24,223 bases of DNA from a virus, in IMG/VR virus record IMGVR_UViG_3300022187_000231, positions 1 to 24,223 of that record. One strand, given 5' to 3'. Of this stretch, positions 1 through 8,648 are shown piece after piece; within the stretch, counting starts at the first letter, position 1; every line of letters starts with the position of its first letter. The notes beneath the pieces were generated by a model, which was not told the origin of the DNA, ran no database searches, and was given only the letters and a program-made list of their open reading frames with translations. A program made the position numbers and the translations under genes.

Positions 1-377
1 ATAGTACCTATACAACGGTATCTACGTTAATAGACACTGTTAACGCCAATGTAGACGCATTACCTGATTCAGCAGCTAATGACTATAGTACCTATACAAC
101 GGTATCTACGTTAATAGACACTGTTAACGCCAATGTAGACGCATTACCTGATTCAGCAGCTAATGACTATAGTACCTATACAACGGTATCTACGTTAATA
201 GACACTGTTAATGCCAATGTAGATGCTTTACCTGATTCAGCAGCTAATGACTATAGTACCTATACAACGGTATCTACGTTAATAGACACTGTTAATGCCA
301 ATGTAGATGCTTTACCTGATTCAGCAGCTAATGACTATAGTACCTATACAACGGTATCTACGTTAATAGACACTGTT
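1..377 (+). repeat. 84-bp in-frame tandem repeats, about 4.5 copies
   Basis: Copies start at 1, 85, 169, 253 and 337; the last is partial and diverges after 377. Each encodes 28 residues containing TYTTVSTLIDTVNANVDALP. Copies 1 and 2 are identical, copies 3 and 4 are identical, and the two pairs differ only at three synonymous third positions. The array probably continues upstream of the window. It forms part of the fibre shaft. Confidence 0.95.
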
Positions 378-2186
378 CAGTCAAACTTAACTTCTGTAAT
401 AGGTGCCTCTCCAACTGCTTTAGATACTCTTGCTGAAATTGCTGCAGCCTTAGAAAACGACGCTAATATTGCAGTTACTTTAACTAATCAAATAGGTTTG
501 GTATCCAGCAATGTAGATGCTTTACCAGATAGTGCTGCAAATGATTATAGCACATATACAACCGTAACAGCAAATACATATGATACGTATGTAACTCTTA
601 CAGGTTTAGTAGATACGGTACAAGATAATGTTGGAATAGTTAGTAACAATGCTAAGTTTAACTCCTCTAATTTTTGGGGATACTATGCTAATGAAACTGA
701 ATTAAACTCTAATTATATTCATGGTGGGTTTGCTCATGTTCATGGTACCGGACGAGCATACTTTGGACACGCAGGAAGTTGGGTTAAGCTTGCTCATGAG
801 TCTGAAATAATCGAAGATAATAATACATTTGTAAATTCAAACGATCATGTAACATACACAACTTTAACAGCAAATACATATGATACATACGTTACTTTAA
901 CAGGACTAATTGACACAGTTCAAGATAATGTATCTGCAGGAAGTACAGATAATAATACATTTGTAAACTCTAATGATCATGTAACTTATACTACTCTTAC
1001 AGCCAATGATTATAACACCTATACTACATTATCCTCTTTAATTGATACAGTTCAAGACAACGTTGCAGCTGGAGGAGGTTCTGGAGGTTCCTCAGGGGCA
1101 TCTGGTGGAATTCCTATAAGTGATACTTTTACAACCTCTTCAAACTCTAATACTTTTTCTCTTAGTGAAAGCGTAACTAGTGCAAATTCTTTAATTGTAA
1201 GTTTTCAAGGGATAAACCAGGTTCCAAATGAAGATTATGTCATCTCAGGATCTACTCTTACTCTAATAAATACAGCCCCAATTACAGCAGGTTTAACTTT
1301 AGAAGTAAGGCACTTAAAACTATTAACAGTAACGAGTACTGATGCAACAATTTCTACAGCAAATGGAGTTACTACGTCGTTTACTTCTCCATTCGATACT
1401 AATGACCCTAATGATGTTATAGTAACTGTTGATGGTCTAATGCAGAGACCAACTACAGATTATTCTATTTCTGGAACTACTGTTACTTTTGGTTCTGCTC
1501 CTCCAGATGGTACATCGGTAATGATTCGACATGCAGCTGTTACAGCGAATTATCAATCTTCTAATTCTCAACAGTCCTCATTTTGGTTAACTCACTCAAA
1601 CCTTACAGAATTACAAGCGAATTATATACCTGGTGCTTTTTCAGTTGTGGACTCAGAAGCTTCAGGATATTTTGGATACGGTGGTTCTTGGAGTAAAATA
1701 GGTAAGCATTCTGATATAAATTTAATACAAGATAACGTAGATTCTCTAACTTCTACAGTTGACAGTACTAATGCAAACCTGTACAATACTTATAATACAG
1801 TCACTGCAAATACTCATAGCACCTATGTTACTTTAACAAGCTTAATAGATACAGTACAAGATAATGTAGCTGCTGGAAGCGGAGGCGGAGGTTCTCAAGA
1901 GTCTTGGAATACTATATCTTCTAATATAACTCTAACTTCCAATACTAATTATTTTATAGATTGTGCAAATACAGCAATTACAGTAACTCTCCCTTCGCCT
2001 GTATATGGAGCTAAAATTAAACTTATTGATGCCACTGGCTCCGCTAACACTAATGCTATAACTATTAATAGTGGAGGTAATAAGATTATGGGAGATGCAG
2101 GAGATATGACTGTTTCTACACATAGAGCAGCATTGACCTTAATCTATTTTAATAGTGATTATGGCTGGTTACTAGGAGAGCTATAA
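1..2186 (+). CDS. Repeat-rich tail fibre protein (5' truncated)
   Basis: The frame is open from base 3 to the TAA at 2184-2186, giving 727 visible residues; the true start lies upstream. In order it shows 28-residue repeats (1-126), an ALDTLAEIAAAL segment of the type common in phage fibres (about 136-160), shaft repeats of the form TYxTLxxLIDTVQDNV, two related FW-x-ELxxNYI-G-F...YFGxxGSWxK modules (nt about 664-810 and 1573-1722), two beta repeats of the VxxxGxxQxPxxDYxISGxTxTF type (nt about 1180-1545), Gly/Ser-rich linkers near 1066-1110 and 1873-1899, and a C-terminal beta tip rich in Ile/Thr. This is the makeup of a long, probably trimeric tail fibre or side fibre that contacts the host. 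The repeated short domains and the position at the head of a block of adhesin-like genes support the call; the receptor is unknown. Confidence 0.82.
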   Translation, partial: STYTTVSTLIDTVNANVDALPDSAANDYSTYTTVSTLIDTVNANVDALPDSAANDYSTYTTVSTLIDTVNANVDALPDSAANDYSTYTTVSTLIDTVNANVDALPDSAANDYSTYTTVSTLIDTVQSNLTSVIGASPTALDTLAEIAAALENDANIAVTLTNQIGLVSSNVDALPDSAANDYSTYTTVTANTYDTYVTLTGLVDTVQDNVGIVSNNAKFNSSNFWGYYANETELNSNYIHGGFAHVHGTGRAYFGHAGSWVKLAHESEIIEDNNTFVNSNDHVTYTTLTANTYDTYVTLTGLIDTVQDNVSAGSTDNNTFVNSNDHVTYTTLTANDYNTYTTLSSLIDTVQDNVAAGGGSGGSSGASGGIPISDTFTTSSNSNTFSLSESVTSANSLIVSFQGINQVPNEDYVISGSTLTLINTAPITAGLTLEVRHLKLLTVTSTDATISTANGVTTSFTSPFDTNDPNDVIVTVDGLMQRPTTDYSISGTTVTFGSAPPDGTSVMIRHAAVTANYQSSNSQQSSFWLTHSNLTELQANYIPGAFSVVDSEASGYFGYGGSWSKIGKHSDINLIQDNVDSLTSTVDSTNANLYNTYNTVTANTHSTYVTLTSLIDTVQDNVAAGSGGGGSQESWNTISSNITLTSNTNYFIDCANTAITVTLPSPVYGAKIKLIDATGSANTNAITINSGGNKIMGDAGDMTVSTHRAALTLIYFNSDYGWLLGEL

Positions 2187-2264
2187 ATGGCTACATCATC
2201 TATCACAGCATCTACACCTTACCAATGCTCTGCTAAAATAACCTGGACAGAATCTCAGGCTTAA
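2187..2264 (+). CDS. Possible 25-residue ORF of unknown role
   Basis: An ATG directly follows the fibre gene's TAA and is preceded by AGGAGAG about 6 nt upstream, a good ribosome binding site. The 25 codons end in TAA at 2262-2264, 12 nt before the next gene. The product begins MATSSITASTPYQC, Ser/Thr-rich like nearby virion proteins. It could be a real small protein, a remnant of a decayed structural gene, or only a coupling leader. No domain is visible, and coding is supported only by the start context and tight spacing. Confidence 0.35.
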   Translation: MATSSITASTPYQCSAKITWTESQA

Positions 2265-2276
2265 TAGGATTGAAAT

Positions 2277-2699
2277 ATGGCTATAACTAAAATACACCCT
2301 TCTACTATAAGTTCAACCGGAGCTACTGACGGTCAGCTGCTAAGCTTTTCTACTGTTAATGGAGTGGCATTTGTAGATAATACTAACTATGTACAACTCG
2401 TAAGAAAAGGTGAATTAAGTGCAGTTACAGGAAATGCTAGATGGTATGCTCCCTCTGCGATATCTATTAGTAATGTAGTTGCTAGAGTTAGTACTGCCCC
2501 TGTAGGTGCTGCACTGTCAGTAGATATAAAACGAAATGGTGTGTCGAACAATATTGTGACTATCGCTGATGGGGGATCAGAGGCTTCAAATGTAACTACT
2601 ATTACTGCAAATGAAGGTGACTATTTTACAATAGACGTATTGAGTGTGGGCAGTAATACTGCAGGTTCTGATTTACACGTGATTATGAAGTATACTTAG
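2277..2699 (+). CDS. Small beta-rich virion protein, unrecognised family
   Basis: The 140-residue product has a Ser/Thr-rich N-terminus (MAITKIHPSTISSTG, then GQLL) of the kind that starts many phage fibre-associated proteins. It continues with alternating hydrophobic strands: a GxARWYAPSAISISNVVARV segment, a VDIKRNGVS strand pair and a GDYFTIDVLSVGS segment ending in VIMKYT. This pattern suggests a compact jelly-roll-like or beta-sandwich domain with no catalytic motif. It lies 12 nt after the mini-ORF and 9 nt before the next gene, within a run of structural genes. A fibre accessory or tip protein is the likely role by position; the exact function is unknown. Confidence 0.7.
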   Translation: MAITKIHPSTISSTGATDGQLLSFSTVNGVAFVDNTNYVQLVRKGELSAVTGNARWYAPSAISISNVVARVSTAPVGAALSVDIKRNGVSNNIVTIADGGSEASNVTTITANEGDYFTIDVLSVGSNTAGSDLHVIMKYT

Positions 2700-2708
2700 G
2701 AGATTAAA

Positions 2709-2996
2709 ATGACTGATGAAGAAAGAAATGCAAAACTAGCAGCAGTTTACTCAACAGATAGCGGTTGGATATATAGCAACGTTAGTTCAAATTCTTACAA
2801 TGAACCAAATGATCTTAGAGAACATTTACAAACTCTTAATTTTGAGGGACTAGCTAAAGATGAACCTGAGATAATGTTTTTCAAAATTAGAATTAGAGAT
2901 GACGAGGGAAACATATTAGGACCATATTTTTGGTTTAACGGAGAAATCAATAGTTCAGATTTTGAGTTAGTTCATTCGTACACAGGGAGCGGCTAA
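2709..2996 (+). CDS. Hypothetical 95-residue protein
   Basis: The ATG at 2709 follows a clear AGGAG site, and the stop overlaps the next start by one base (TAATG). The product is acidic and begins MTDEERNAKLAAVYSTDSGW. It has a charged middle with strands such as EIMFFKIRIRDDEG and a FWFNGEI segment. No signal peptide, membrane span or known motif is visible. I do not recognise the family. Its place between probable structural genes and its coupling to the following gene suggest a small tail or fibre component, or an assembly factor. Confidence 0.65.
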   Translation: MTDEERNAKLAAVYSTDSGWIYSNVSSNSYNEPNDLREHLQTLNFEGLAKDEPEIMFFKIRIRDDEGNILGPYFWFNGEINSSDFELVHSYTGSG

Positions 2997-3886
2997 TGAT
3001 AGTTAAACTAATTTACTCAGGAGCTTCAGCAGCTAACATTATAGCAGATATAAATACTTGTATCGAAGGCGGAATTACAACTTCTTTAGACGGAAGTATA
3101 AAACGTCCTTCAAATTTAAATGCATCCTCTACTGAGTCTATCGTATATGGAACAAATTATGCAAATACAGGAACAGTATATAATGATAATGCAACTGGAG
3201 ATCACTGGGAGAAGAAGCATAATTTCTATTCAGGAGTAACTAATTGGTTTAGTTTAGAGCTTGATAGCGGATATTTAAGTATACAGGGTGGCTTAAACTA
3301 CGCAGATCAAACAGTAAAAAATACAACTCTTACTAGCACGGGTATAGTTCTTGATACAACATCAAACACAGATACATATTGGTTAGGTGTTACTGATGAT
3401 ATATTTTACTTTTACTCAAGAGGTAGTTATGCTATAGCCGCTGATTTACTTAAAAATGGTCTAAACTCTGTGTTCACAGAAACAACTACTTTTGGTATAT
3501 TTGCTGGAGGATTAACAGCAGGAAGCGGTATCTTACCTCATACGTATGATTCAGAGTTTAGACAATATCAAGAACAGTCAAGCTTATATCTACACAGTTT
3601 AGGCGCTACTAAAGGAGTTTTAAGCGCAAGTGACTCTTCAGTAGCTTATGTACCTTTAGACACCGTTTCTGTAGGTACACGAACTAGAGGTATGTGGCAA
3701 GTATTTGGTATGCGTTCAGCATATCCTTCACCTGTTTTTACTGGTGGAGGTATACTTCAAGATTCAGATGATAAATACTATTTTACAACAGGAATTAGTT
3801 TATATTCCGTTGAAACAAACGCAACGTTGGTAGCTACAGGTGGTGATACAGTAACAGGCAATCAACTTATTTTAGAAGGAGAATAA
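2996..3886 (+). CDS. Probable structural protein, unknown family
   Basis: The 296-residue product starts on a TAATG overlap with the preceding gene and ends one base before the next start. It opens with a strand plus helix (MIVKLIYSGASAANIIADIN), then becomes rich in Ser, Thr, Gly, Tyr and Phe with alternating beta strands, as in phage tail or spike proteins. No catalytic motif is seen. The next gene has the same layout (short M-x-x-K-x-I strand, helix, then a long aromatic beta region), so the two may be distant paralogues or partners. A role on the distal tail is inferred from context only. Confidence 0.65.
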   Translation: MIVKLIYSGASAANIIADINTCIEGGITTSLDGSIKRPSNLNASSTESIVYGTNYANTGTVYNDNATGDHWEKKHNFYSGVTNWFSLELDSGYLSIQGGLNYADQTVKNTTLTSTGIVLDTTSNTDTYWLGVTDDIFYFYSRGSYAIAADLLKNGLNSVFTETTTFGIFAGGLTAGSGILPHTYDSEFRQYQEQSSLYLHSLGATKGVLSASDSSVAYVPLDTVSVGTRTRGMWQVFGMRSAYPSPVFTGGGILQDSDDKYYFTTGISLYSVETNATLVATGGDTVTGNQLILEGE

Positions 3887-3887
3887 A

Positions 3888-5363
3888 ATGTTATGTAAAG
3901 TGATTATTGATGGAGACGCAGATGCAGCCTCTCAACACAGATCTTTGATGAAAGCTATTAGAGCAGTTGCAACAGCTTCGGCAAACTCAACTCCTTCAGC
4001 TACAGGACATTTAGCTAGTAATAGTACAGCTGATTCTTATGAACTTATAGATACAGTAATTGATAATACAGTTGCAGGAGGTTGGACTGAGTTAACGACC
4101 AGCACAACTCTTGTAGCAGACTCAGCTAGCTCTGCTATTACTACACCTGAACTATTAACTCTATATACCACAACAGGAAAGTCAGGAAGACCCTACTCTT
4201 TTATTCATTTTTATGGCGGTGCATATGGTGCGAACTGGATCGATACAACATACTCTAACTCAATTGGAATTGTGTGGGGAACAGGAACTTTAGCACAAGC
4301 TGAATGGGATTATAACTATGATAATACTGGAGATGAAAATTGGAATAGATGGTTTAACGTTAGCTCTCAAAATGGTAAGAAAAATACTGGTGAGGTATGT
4401 TTTCTACCTGCACAGAGTGTAGGAACAGGTAATACTACTCCAACAACCGCTGGATTTTTAAAGTCTTATGATGATTATGCCACGTATAATAGAATATACT
4501 ATATTGCAGCTAATTCTACAGCTATAACAATAGCTGCTTGTGGGCAAGACGGCACAACAGAGCATACGCTGAGTACAGAAGGGGCTGACTATTACCAGAG
4601 TGGTGGGTTTTTTCACTGGGGAGAACGTACTAACACAGCTTGGGAAGACAACTATAATGATAATCCATATTGGGTAGCTATTTGGCAATTAACTAATAAT
4701 GAACAAACTGCTTATAAAGATGGAGGGTACTGGACTAGAATGAGAAGAAAAGACGTAAACGGAACTGTAACAGGACCGTTCTCTCATTTTGATTTTTGCA
4801 CTGCTCAACATGGTAACTATAAAAGAAATCCTTTGAATGGTGCATTTAATGGGACTTCAGTTTCTTATCATCAGTATGAATCTGATTATTATAGGAGAGA
4901 CACATACTATCCAGGTAATGTGACCAGTGTTACACAAGGATTATGGATTCCAGCAACTACTGAAGCTCAACTATTAAATGATATATTTGGTACCACCGTT
5001 AATAATTATGCTATGTATCACAGTGATTATAGTTTATGTAGTCCTCTAATGACTGGAGCGTATTCAAGTGCTTATCTAGTAGCGGGAGGACTAATGTACT
5101 CTCCTGAAGCTGATTCAAGCACAGGAGCACAGATACCCCCAGCTATTCCGATTAGGATTGAGTCTGAAGGTGGTACAAACGCAGGTGGGTATATGAAAAA
5201 TATATTCAATAGCTGCCAAGTAAGAGACTATACGTACTTAGACTCTATACGAATAAAAGAGGCTGTTTATACATTTAATGGATCTAAGTATATTTGTTTA
5301 AATAGAGGCACATATAGAACTAATTCTAACATTGAGCAAGATCTATTCTGGATTCATGTCTAA
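3888..5363 (+). CDS. Large probable structural protein, unknown family
   Basis: This 491-residue product has a strong AAGGAG site before its ATG. After an N-terminal strand and helix (MLCKVIIDGDADAASQHRSL) it has a Thr/Ser-rich stretch (about 28-100), then a long region very rich in Tyr, Trp, Asn and Gly, ending near the C-terminus with FNGSKYICLNRGTY. The composition suits a beta-rich surface or spike-like virion protein. It is coupled by TAATG to the next small gene. I recognise no family. It resembles the upstream 296-residue protein in layout but I could not establish homology by eye. Confidence 0.65.
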   Translation: MLCKVIIDGDADAASQHRSLMKAIRAVATASANSTPSATGHLASNSTADSYELIDTVIDNTVAGGWTELTTSTTLVADSASSAITTPELLTLYTTTGKSGRPYSFIHFYGGAYGANWIDTTYSNSIGIVWGTGTLAQAEWDYNYDNTGDENWNRWFNVSSQNGKKNTGEVCFLPAQSVGTGNTTPTTAGFLKSYDDYATYNRIYYIAANSTAITIAACGQDGTTEHTLSTEGADYYQSGGFFHWGERTNTAWEDNYNDNPYWVAIWQLTNNEQTAYKDGGYWTRMRRKDVNGTVTGPFSHFDFCTAQHGNYKRNPLNGAFNGTSVSYHQYESDYYRRDTYYPGNVTSVTQGLWIPATTEAQLLNDIFGTTVNNYAMYHSDYSLCSPLMTGAYSSAYLVAGGLMYSPEADSSTGAQIPPAIPIRIESEGGTNAGGYMKNIFNSCQVRDYTYLDSIRIKEAVYTFNGSKYICLNRGTYRTNSNIEQDLFWIHV

Positions 5364-5638
5364 TGGCTTATGACACAGCAAATGCAAATGCAACCACATC
5401 AATATTTAATTACTTAGCTAACTCCAATCCTACTATTGGAATAACACTACTTGGAGTTACTAATAACTCTTCTCAAAATGTAAGCAGTTTAGCAGTAAGC
5501 ACTGTAGGCCTTTTTAATGATGCGTCATTTACTCCTACAATTACATATACACTGCTTAAAGATGATGCATTTGCTGTCGCTGCAGCAAGCGGATCTGGAA
5601 GTTCTTCTTCAGAAGCTGCTGAAGTTTGGATTGGTTGA
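5363..5638 (+). CDS. Small Ser/Ala-rich hypothetical protein
   Basis: This 91-residue product starts on the TAATG overlap with the preceding gene. It begins MAYDTANANATTSIFNYLAN, has a Thr/Ile-rich middle, and ends with a low-complexity Gly/Ser/Ala tract before EVWIG. No domain is recognised. It is the last gene of the first block, before a 97-bp gap that carries a promoter. By position and composition it may be a small fibre accessory protein. Confidence 0.6.
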   Translation: MAYDTANANATTSIFNYLANSNPTIGITLLGVTNNSSQNVSSLAVSTVGLFNDASFTPTITYTLLKDDAFAVAAASGSGSSSSEAAEVWIG

Positions 5639-5681
5639 TAACTTTTTACTAGATTTAAAATAGTAATTAAAATTATAAAAA

Positions 5682-5710
5682 TTGACTAGCAGGCGTAATT
5701 TATTTAAAAT
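5682..5710 (+). promoter_or_regulatory. Sigma70-type promoter before the LamG gene
   Basis: TTGACT at 5682-5687 is followed by a 17-nt spacer and TAAAAT at 5705-5710, a near-consensus -35/-10 pair. It lies in the 97-bp gap 5639-5735, one of the longest in the window. Transcription would start near 5717 and run into the triple-LamG gene, whose GCAGGAG site lies about 6 nt before its ATG at 5736. I see no clear hairpin terminator in the gap. Confidence 0.6.
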
Positions 5711-5735
5711 ATAGTAAAAGTAAGCAGGAGTAATA

Positions 5736-8324
5736 ATGGTACAATCACTTTCATATTTAGCAGCTAATACTAAGCTTGGAACTGGGGACGATAGCGTTAG
5801 CCTTGTAGCTAGCGGTAACTCTTTTGTCATCTCTGACGGAAGCCAGTCGTCAACAATCGCTGCCGGAACTGATTTAGGTTCTGGAGGTGCTACTGTATAT
5901 GCTAATTCTCAAGCTTTTCCTCTTACAGGACTAAGTGCTGGAGACTTTGCTTTTGCCTCAAACAACAATACTCTATATATGACAAATGGATCTGGTTGGT
6001 ATAAAATTGCTCTTGTTAATCAAGATCCTAGCATCAGCCTCAGTGCAACCTCTGTTACTACAGAACCAGGTTCTAATACAGCAAATGTTACCTATACTAT
6101 TACTGAGCCTGAAGGCACTCCTACAACCATTACAATATCATATGACTTTACAGCTAATGCGAATATTGTTCATGATAGTTCTAACACAAGCCTCTCAATA
6201 ACTAATACTGATTCTAATACGTATACTGGAACCGTTACAGTTACTGTATCTGATGGTGTTAATACTGGCGTAGGAACAATATCTCTTACTAATTCAGTAG
6301 TTATCATAATAGATAATTCAAACTACACTTCACTACTTGTTAAAGCATCTGGTAATGGTGGTACAAATACAAGTATTACTGATTCATCAACTAATGCTCA
6401 CACCGTTTCTGTATATGGTAACACTCAAGCTACTTCGTTCAGTCCGTATCGTGCTAGTGGATATAGTGCTTATATTGACGGGAGTGGTTCTGATTGGTTA
6501 AAAACAGATACACATGCAGACTTTACTTTTGGAACTGGAGATTTTACAGTTGAATGTTGGTATTATCCCATATCAAAAGCTCAGAGCTATGCTCGTATTC
6601 TTCATTTTGGCCCATATTGGCTAAACAACCAAGCGTGGGGAATATTAGATAGACATGATTCATACAGTACCAAAATCACTGTACAAGCATATACCGGAGC
6701 TGTATTAGAGTCTTCAACAACCGTTACTGATGGTGAATGGTATCATATTGCGTTAGAAAGAAGTGGTACCACTATCACTCTGTATATAAATGGTATTGCA
6801 GAAGATACCTATAATATTTCTACAAATAATTTCCCTGATGCTTCATCTACAAGTTATCTGAATATTGGTAATGTAAGTAATGGTCCTAATCTTTCGGAAG
6901 CAGAAGCAAATGGATATGTTAAGGATGTTCGTATTGTAAAGGGAAGCGCTGTATATCAAGGCAACTTTACTCCACCCACTTCTTCATTAACAGCAGTCAC
7001 AAATACAGTATTTCTTGGATTGACTAAGCCATATTTTACAGATGCATCTGGTCAAGGTCATACATTAACTCCTAATGGATCGATCACGCATGAACCAGTT
7101 TCTCCATATGATTATGTAGTCTATTCTGCTTCTACTCATGGTGGTTCAGTATACCTTGACGGGACTGGTGATAGTTTGGGTATTGCTGATGATGCATCGT
7201 TAGAATTAGGAAGTGGTGATTTTACACTAGAAGGTTGGTTCTATGCAACAGCTGCAGGCCCCGCTGATAATGTAATTGTTGCGAAATGTTCTCCTTCATA
7301 TGCTCCTTATTGGGTTTCTTTCTACGGTGGCGCCACAATGCAGTTTTGTTCTTCAAGTACTAATAGTGGTTGGGATATAGCTAATAATGTGCAGTTTGGT
7401 TCAGCTAAGAAAAATAATTGGAATCATTTTGCGGTTAGTAGATCTGGTACTTCAATTCGATTGTTTCTAAATGGGGTTTTGGGTAACACTGTTACTTCTT
7501 CTGCTGCGTTAACTGATCACACTAGTCCGTTTACTGTAGGAGGCCAATATGGTGGGGCTAATCCTTTTACCGGATATGTTTCAGATATACGTTTAGTCAA
7601 AGGTACAGCGGTTTATACTGCAGCTTTTACTCCTCCAACCGAATCATTAACTGCAATTACAAATACATCAGTATTGATAAGCGGAACTGATGCTAAAGTA
7701 TATGATGCGTCACAATCTTCCGGTACATTAACTTTATATGGAAATGCTGCTTCATCAACTACTCAAACAAAAAATGCATCATCATCAGTATATTTTGATG
7801 GTACTGGAGATTGGATACATCTACCTGCATCAGAGCAATTAGAACCTCTAGGTAACGATTTTACATTCGAATGGTGGTGGTATCCTACAACTCTCAGTCA
7901 AAGACAATGGTTTTTCCATTCTGCCACGGATTATTGGTTAGGAGTAGATTTTCAGACTACAGTCGGAAGAGGACTTGGGATGTGGGCCAGCAGTAACGGC
8001 TCTAGTTGGAATTTGCTTCATTGCGATGCTGGTGGTAATGGAATATCAAATACTAATCCAACATTAAATGCTTGGAATCATATCGCATATACTCGAAATG
8101 GAAACACCTTTACACTTTGGCTGAATGGAACATCAATTGTATCTGTTGGTAGTATAACTTCAAGCATTGTTAACAGATCTACAGAATCGAAGGTAATAGG
8201 TTCATGGGCTCAATCAAATCATCAATTACCTGTAGTGGGTTATATTGAAGACTTCAGAATTACTAAGGGTCTTGCACGTTATACAACATCATTTACACCA
8301 CCAACAACAGAATTAGAGGGATAA
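5736..8324 (+). CDS. Triple LamG-domain adhesin
   Basis: The 862-residue protein has an N-terminal virion-type module (about 1-95, with FPLTGLSAGDFAFASNNNTLYMTNGSGWYK), an Ig/cadherin-like beta segment (about 98-190), and three consecutive LamG (concanavalin A-like, Laminin_G_3 type) domains at roughly 197-425, 426-650 and 651-862. Each LamG domain shows the family signature: (Y/V)xDGxGD near its start, a GDFTxExWxY strand, W-x-HxAxxR, TxxLxxNG, and a closing GYxxDxRxxKGxAxY-x-FTPPT. LamG domains bind carbohydrates or proteins at surfaces, so this is probably a tail-associated adhesin for host glycans. Its own promoter lies just upstream and a small structural gene follows after 3 nt. The fold call is strong; the ligand is unknown. 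Confidence 0.82.
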   Translation: MVQSLSYLAANTKLGTGDDSVSLVASGNSFVISDGSQSSTIAAGTDLGSGGATVYANSQAFPLTGLSAGDFAFASNNNTLYMTNGSGWYKIALVNQDPSISLSATSVTTEPGSNTANVTYTITEPEGTPTTITISYDFTANANIVHDSSNTSLSITNTDSNTYTGTVTVTVSDGVNTGVGTISLTNSVVIIIDNSNYTSLLVKASGNGGTNTSITDSSTNAHTVSVYGNTQATSFSPYRASGYSAYIDGSGSDWLKTDTHADFTFGTGDFTVECWYYPISKAQSYARILHFGPYWLNNQAWGILDRHDSYSTKITVQAYTGAVLESSTTVTDGEWYHIALERSGTTITLYINGIAEDTYNISTNNFPDASSTSYLNIGNVSNGPNLSEAEANGYVKDVRIVKGSAVYQGNFTPPTSSLTAVTNTVFLGLTKPYFTDASGQGHTLTPNGSITHEPVSPYDYVVYSASTHGGSVYLDGTGDSLGIADDASLELGSGDFTLEGWFYATAAGPADNVIVAKCSPSYAPYWVSFYGGATMQFCSSSTNSGWDIANNVQFGSAKKNNWNHFAVSRSGTSIRLFLNGVLGNTVTSSAALTDHTSPFTVGGQYGGANPFTGYVSDIRLVKGTAVYTAAFTPPTESLTAITNTSVLISGTDAKVYDASQSSGTLTLYGNAASSTTQTKNASSSVYFDGTGDWIHLPASEQLEPLGNDFTFEWWWYPTTLSQRQWFFHSATDYWLGVDFQTTVGRGLGMWASSNGSSWNLLHCDAGGNGISNTNPTLNAWNHIAYTRNGNTFTLWLNGTSIVSVGSITSSIVNRSTESKVIGSWAQSNHQLPVVGYIEDFRITKGLARYTTSFTPPTTELEG

Positions 8325-8327
8325 AAA

Positions 8328-8648
8328 ATGGCAACAAATAATTTTAAACTAATATCATCAGACTCAGTTAGTGGAATCGCTAACACACTGATCAATACAG
8401 CACCAACGTCTTCGACAATGGTGATACATTCAATATATTTAACAAATATAGGCGCTAGTGAAAGCTTTGCTAACGTACTAGTAGAAGATGTCTCTGCATC
8501 TACAACTACACACGTAGCATATAACGCATCAATTCCTGTAGGAGAAACTCTTATCTTTGATAAGCCCTTAAACCTAGAAACTGGAGATAAGCTATATGTT
8601 AGAGGCACAGATTTAGAAGTAACTGTGAGTGCGTTGGAGATTAGCTAG
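8328..8648 (+). CDS. Small beta-sandwich virion protein
   Basis: This 106-residue product follows the LamG gene after 3 nt, with GAGGG upstream of its ATG. The sequence alternates strands throughout (MVIHSIYLTNIG, ESFANVLVEDVS, GETLIFDKPLNLETGDKLYV, LEVTVSALEIS), consistent with a compact beta sandwich. Similar small proteins are common near fibre genes of marine phages, to my recollection, usually without known function. It could be a head decoration, fibre or baseplate accessory. Its stop (TAG at 8646-8648) overlaps the GTG start of the next gene, which points to coupled translation. Confidence 0.65.
   Translation: MATNNFKLISSDSVSGIANTLINTAPTSSTMVIHSIYLTNIGASESFANVLVEDVSASTTTHVAYNASIPVGETLIFDKPLNLETGDKLYVRGTDLEVTVSALEIS

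Noticed and set aside
1-377. Tandem array that might suggest CRISPR
   Set aside because: Units are 84 bp head-to-tail with no unique spacers, are a multiple of three, and are translated in frame as fibre repeats with only synonymous differences.
1066-1110. Gly/Ser linker resembling engineered linkers
   Set aside because: Codons are varied and match the local AT-rich usage, and flexible Gly/Ser linkers occur naturally in fibres; there is no other sign of a construct.
1932-2123. Reverse-strand ORFs here and elsewhere (for example 5609-5830, 8279-8608, 12158-12481, 20796-20990)
   Set aside because: They lie opposite well-supported + strand genes, have no ribosome sites or recognisable domains, and all neighbouring genes run on the + strand.
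5986-6201. 71-codon + strand ORF inside the LamG gene
   Set aside because: It is an out-of-frame shadow of a clearly domain-bearing protein, with repetitive Leu-rich composition typical of shifted frames.
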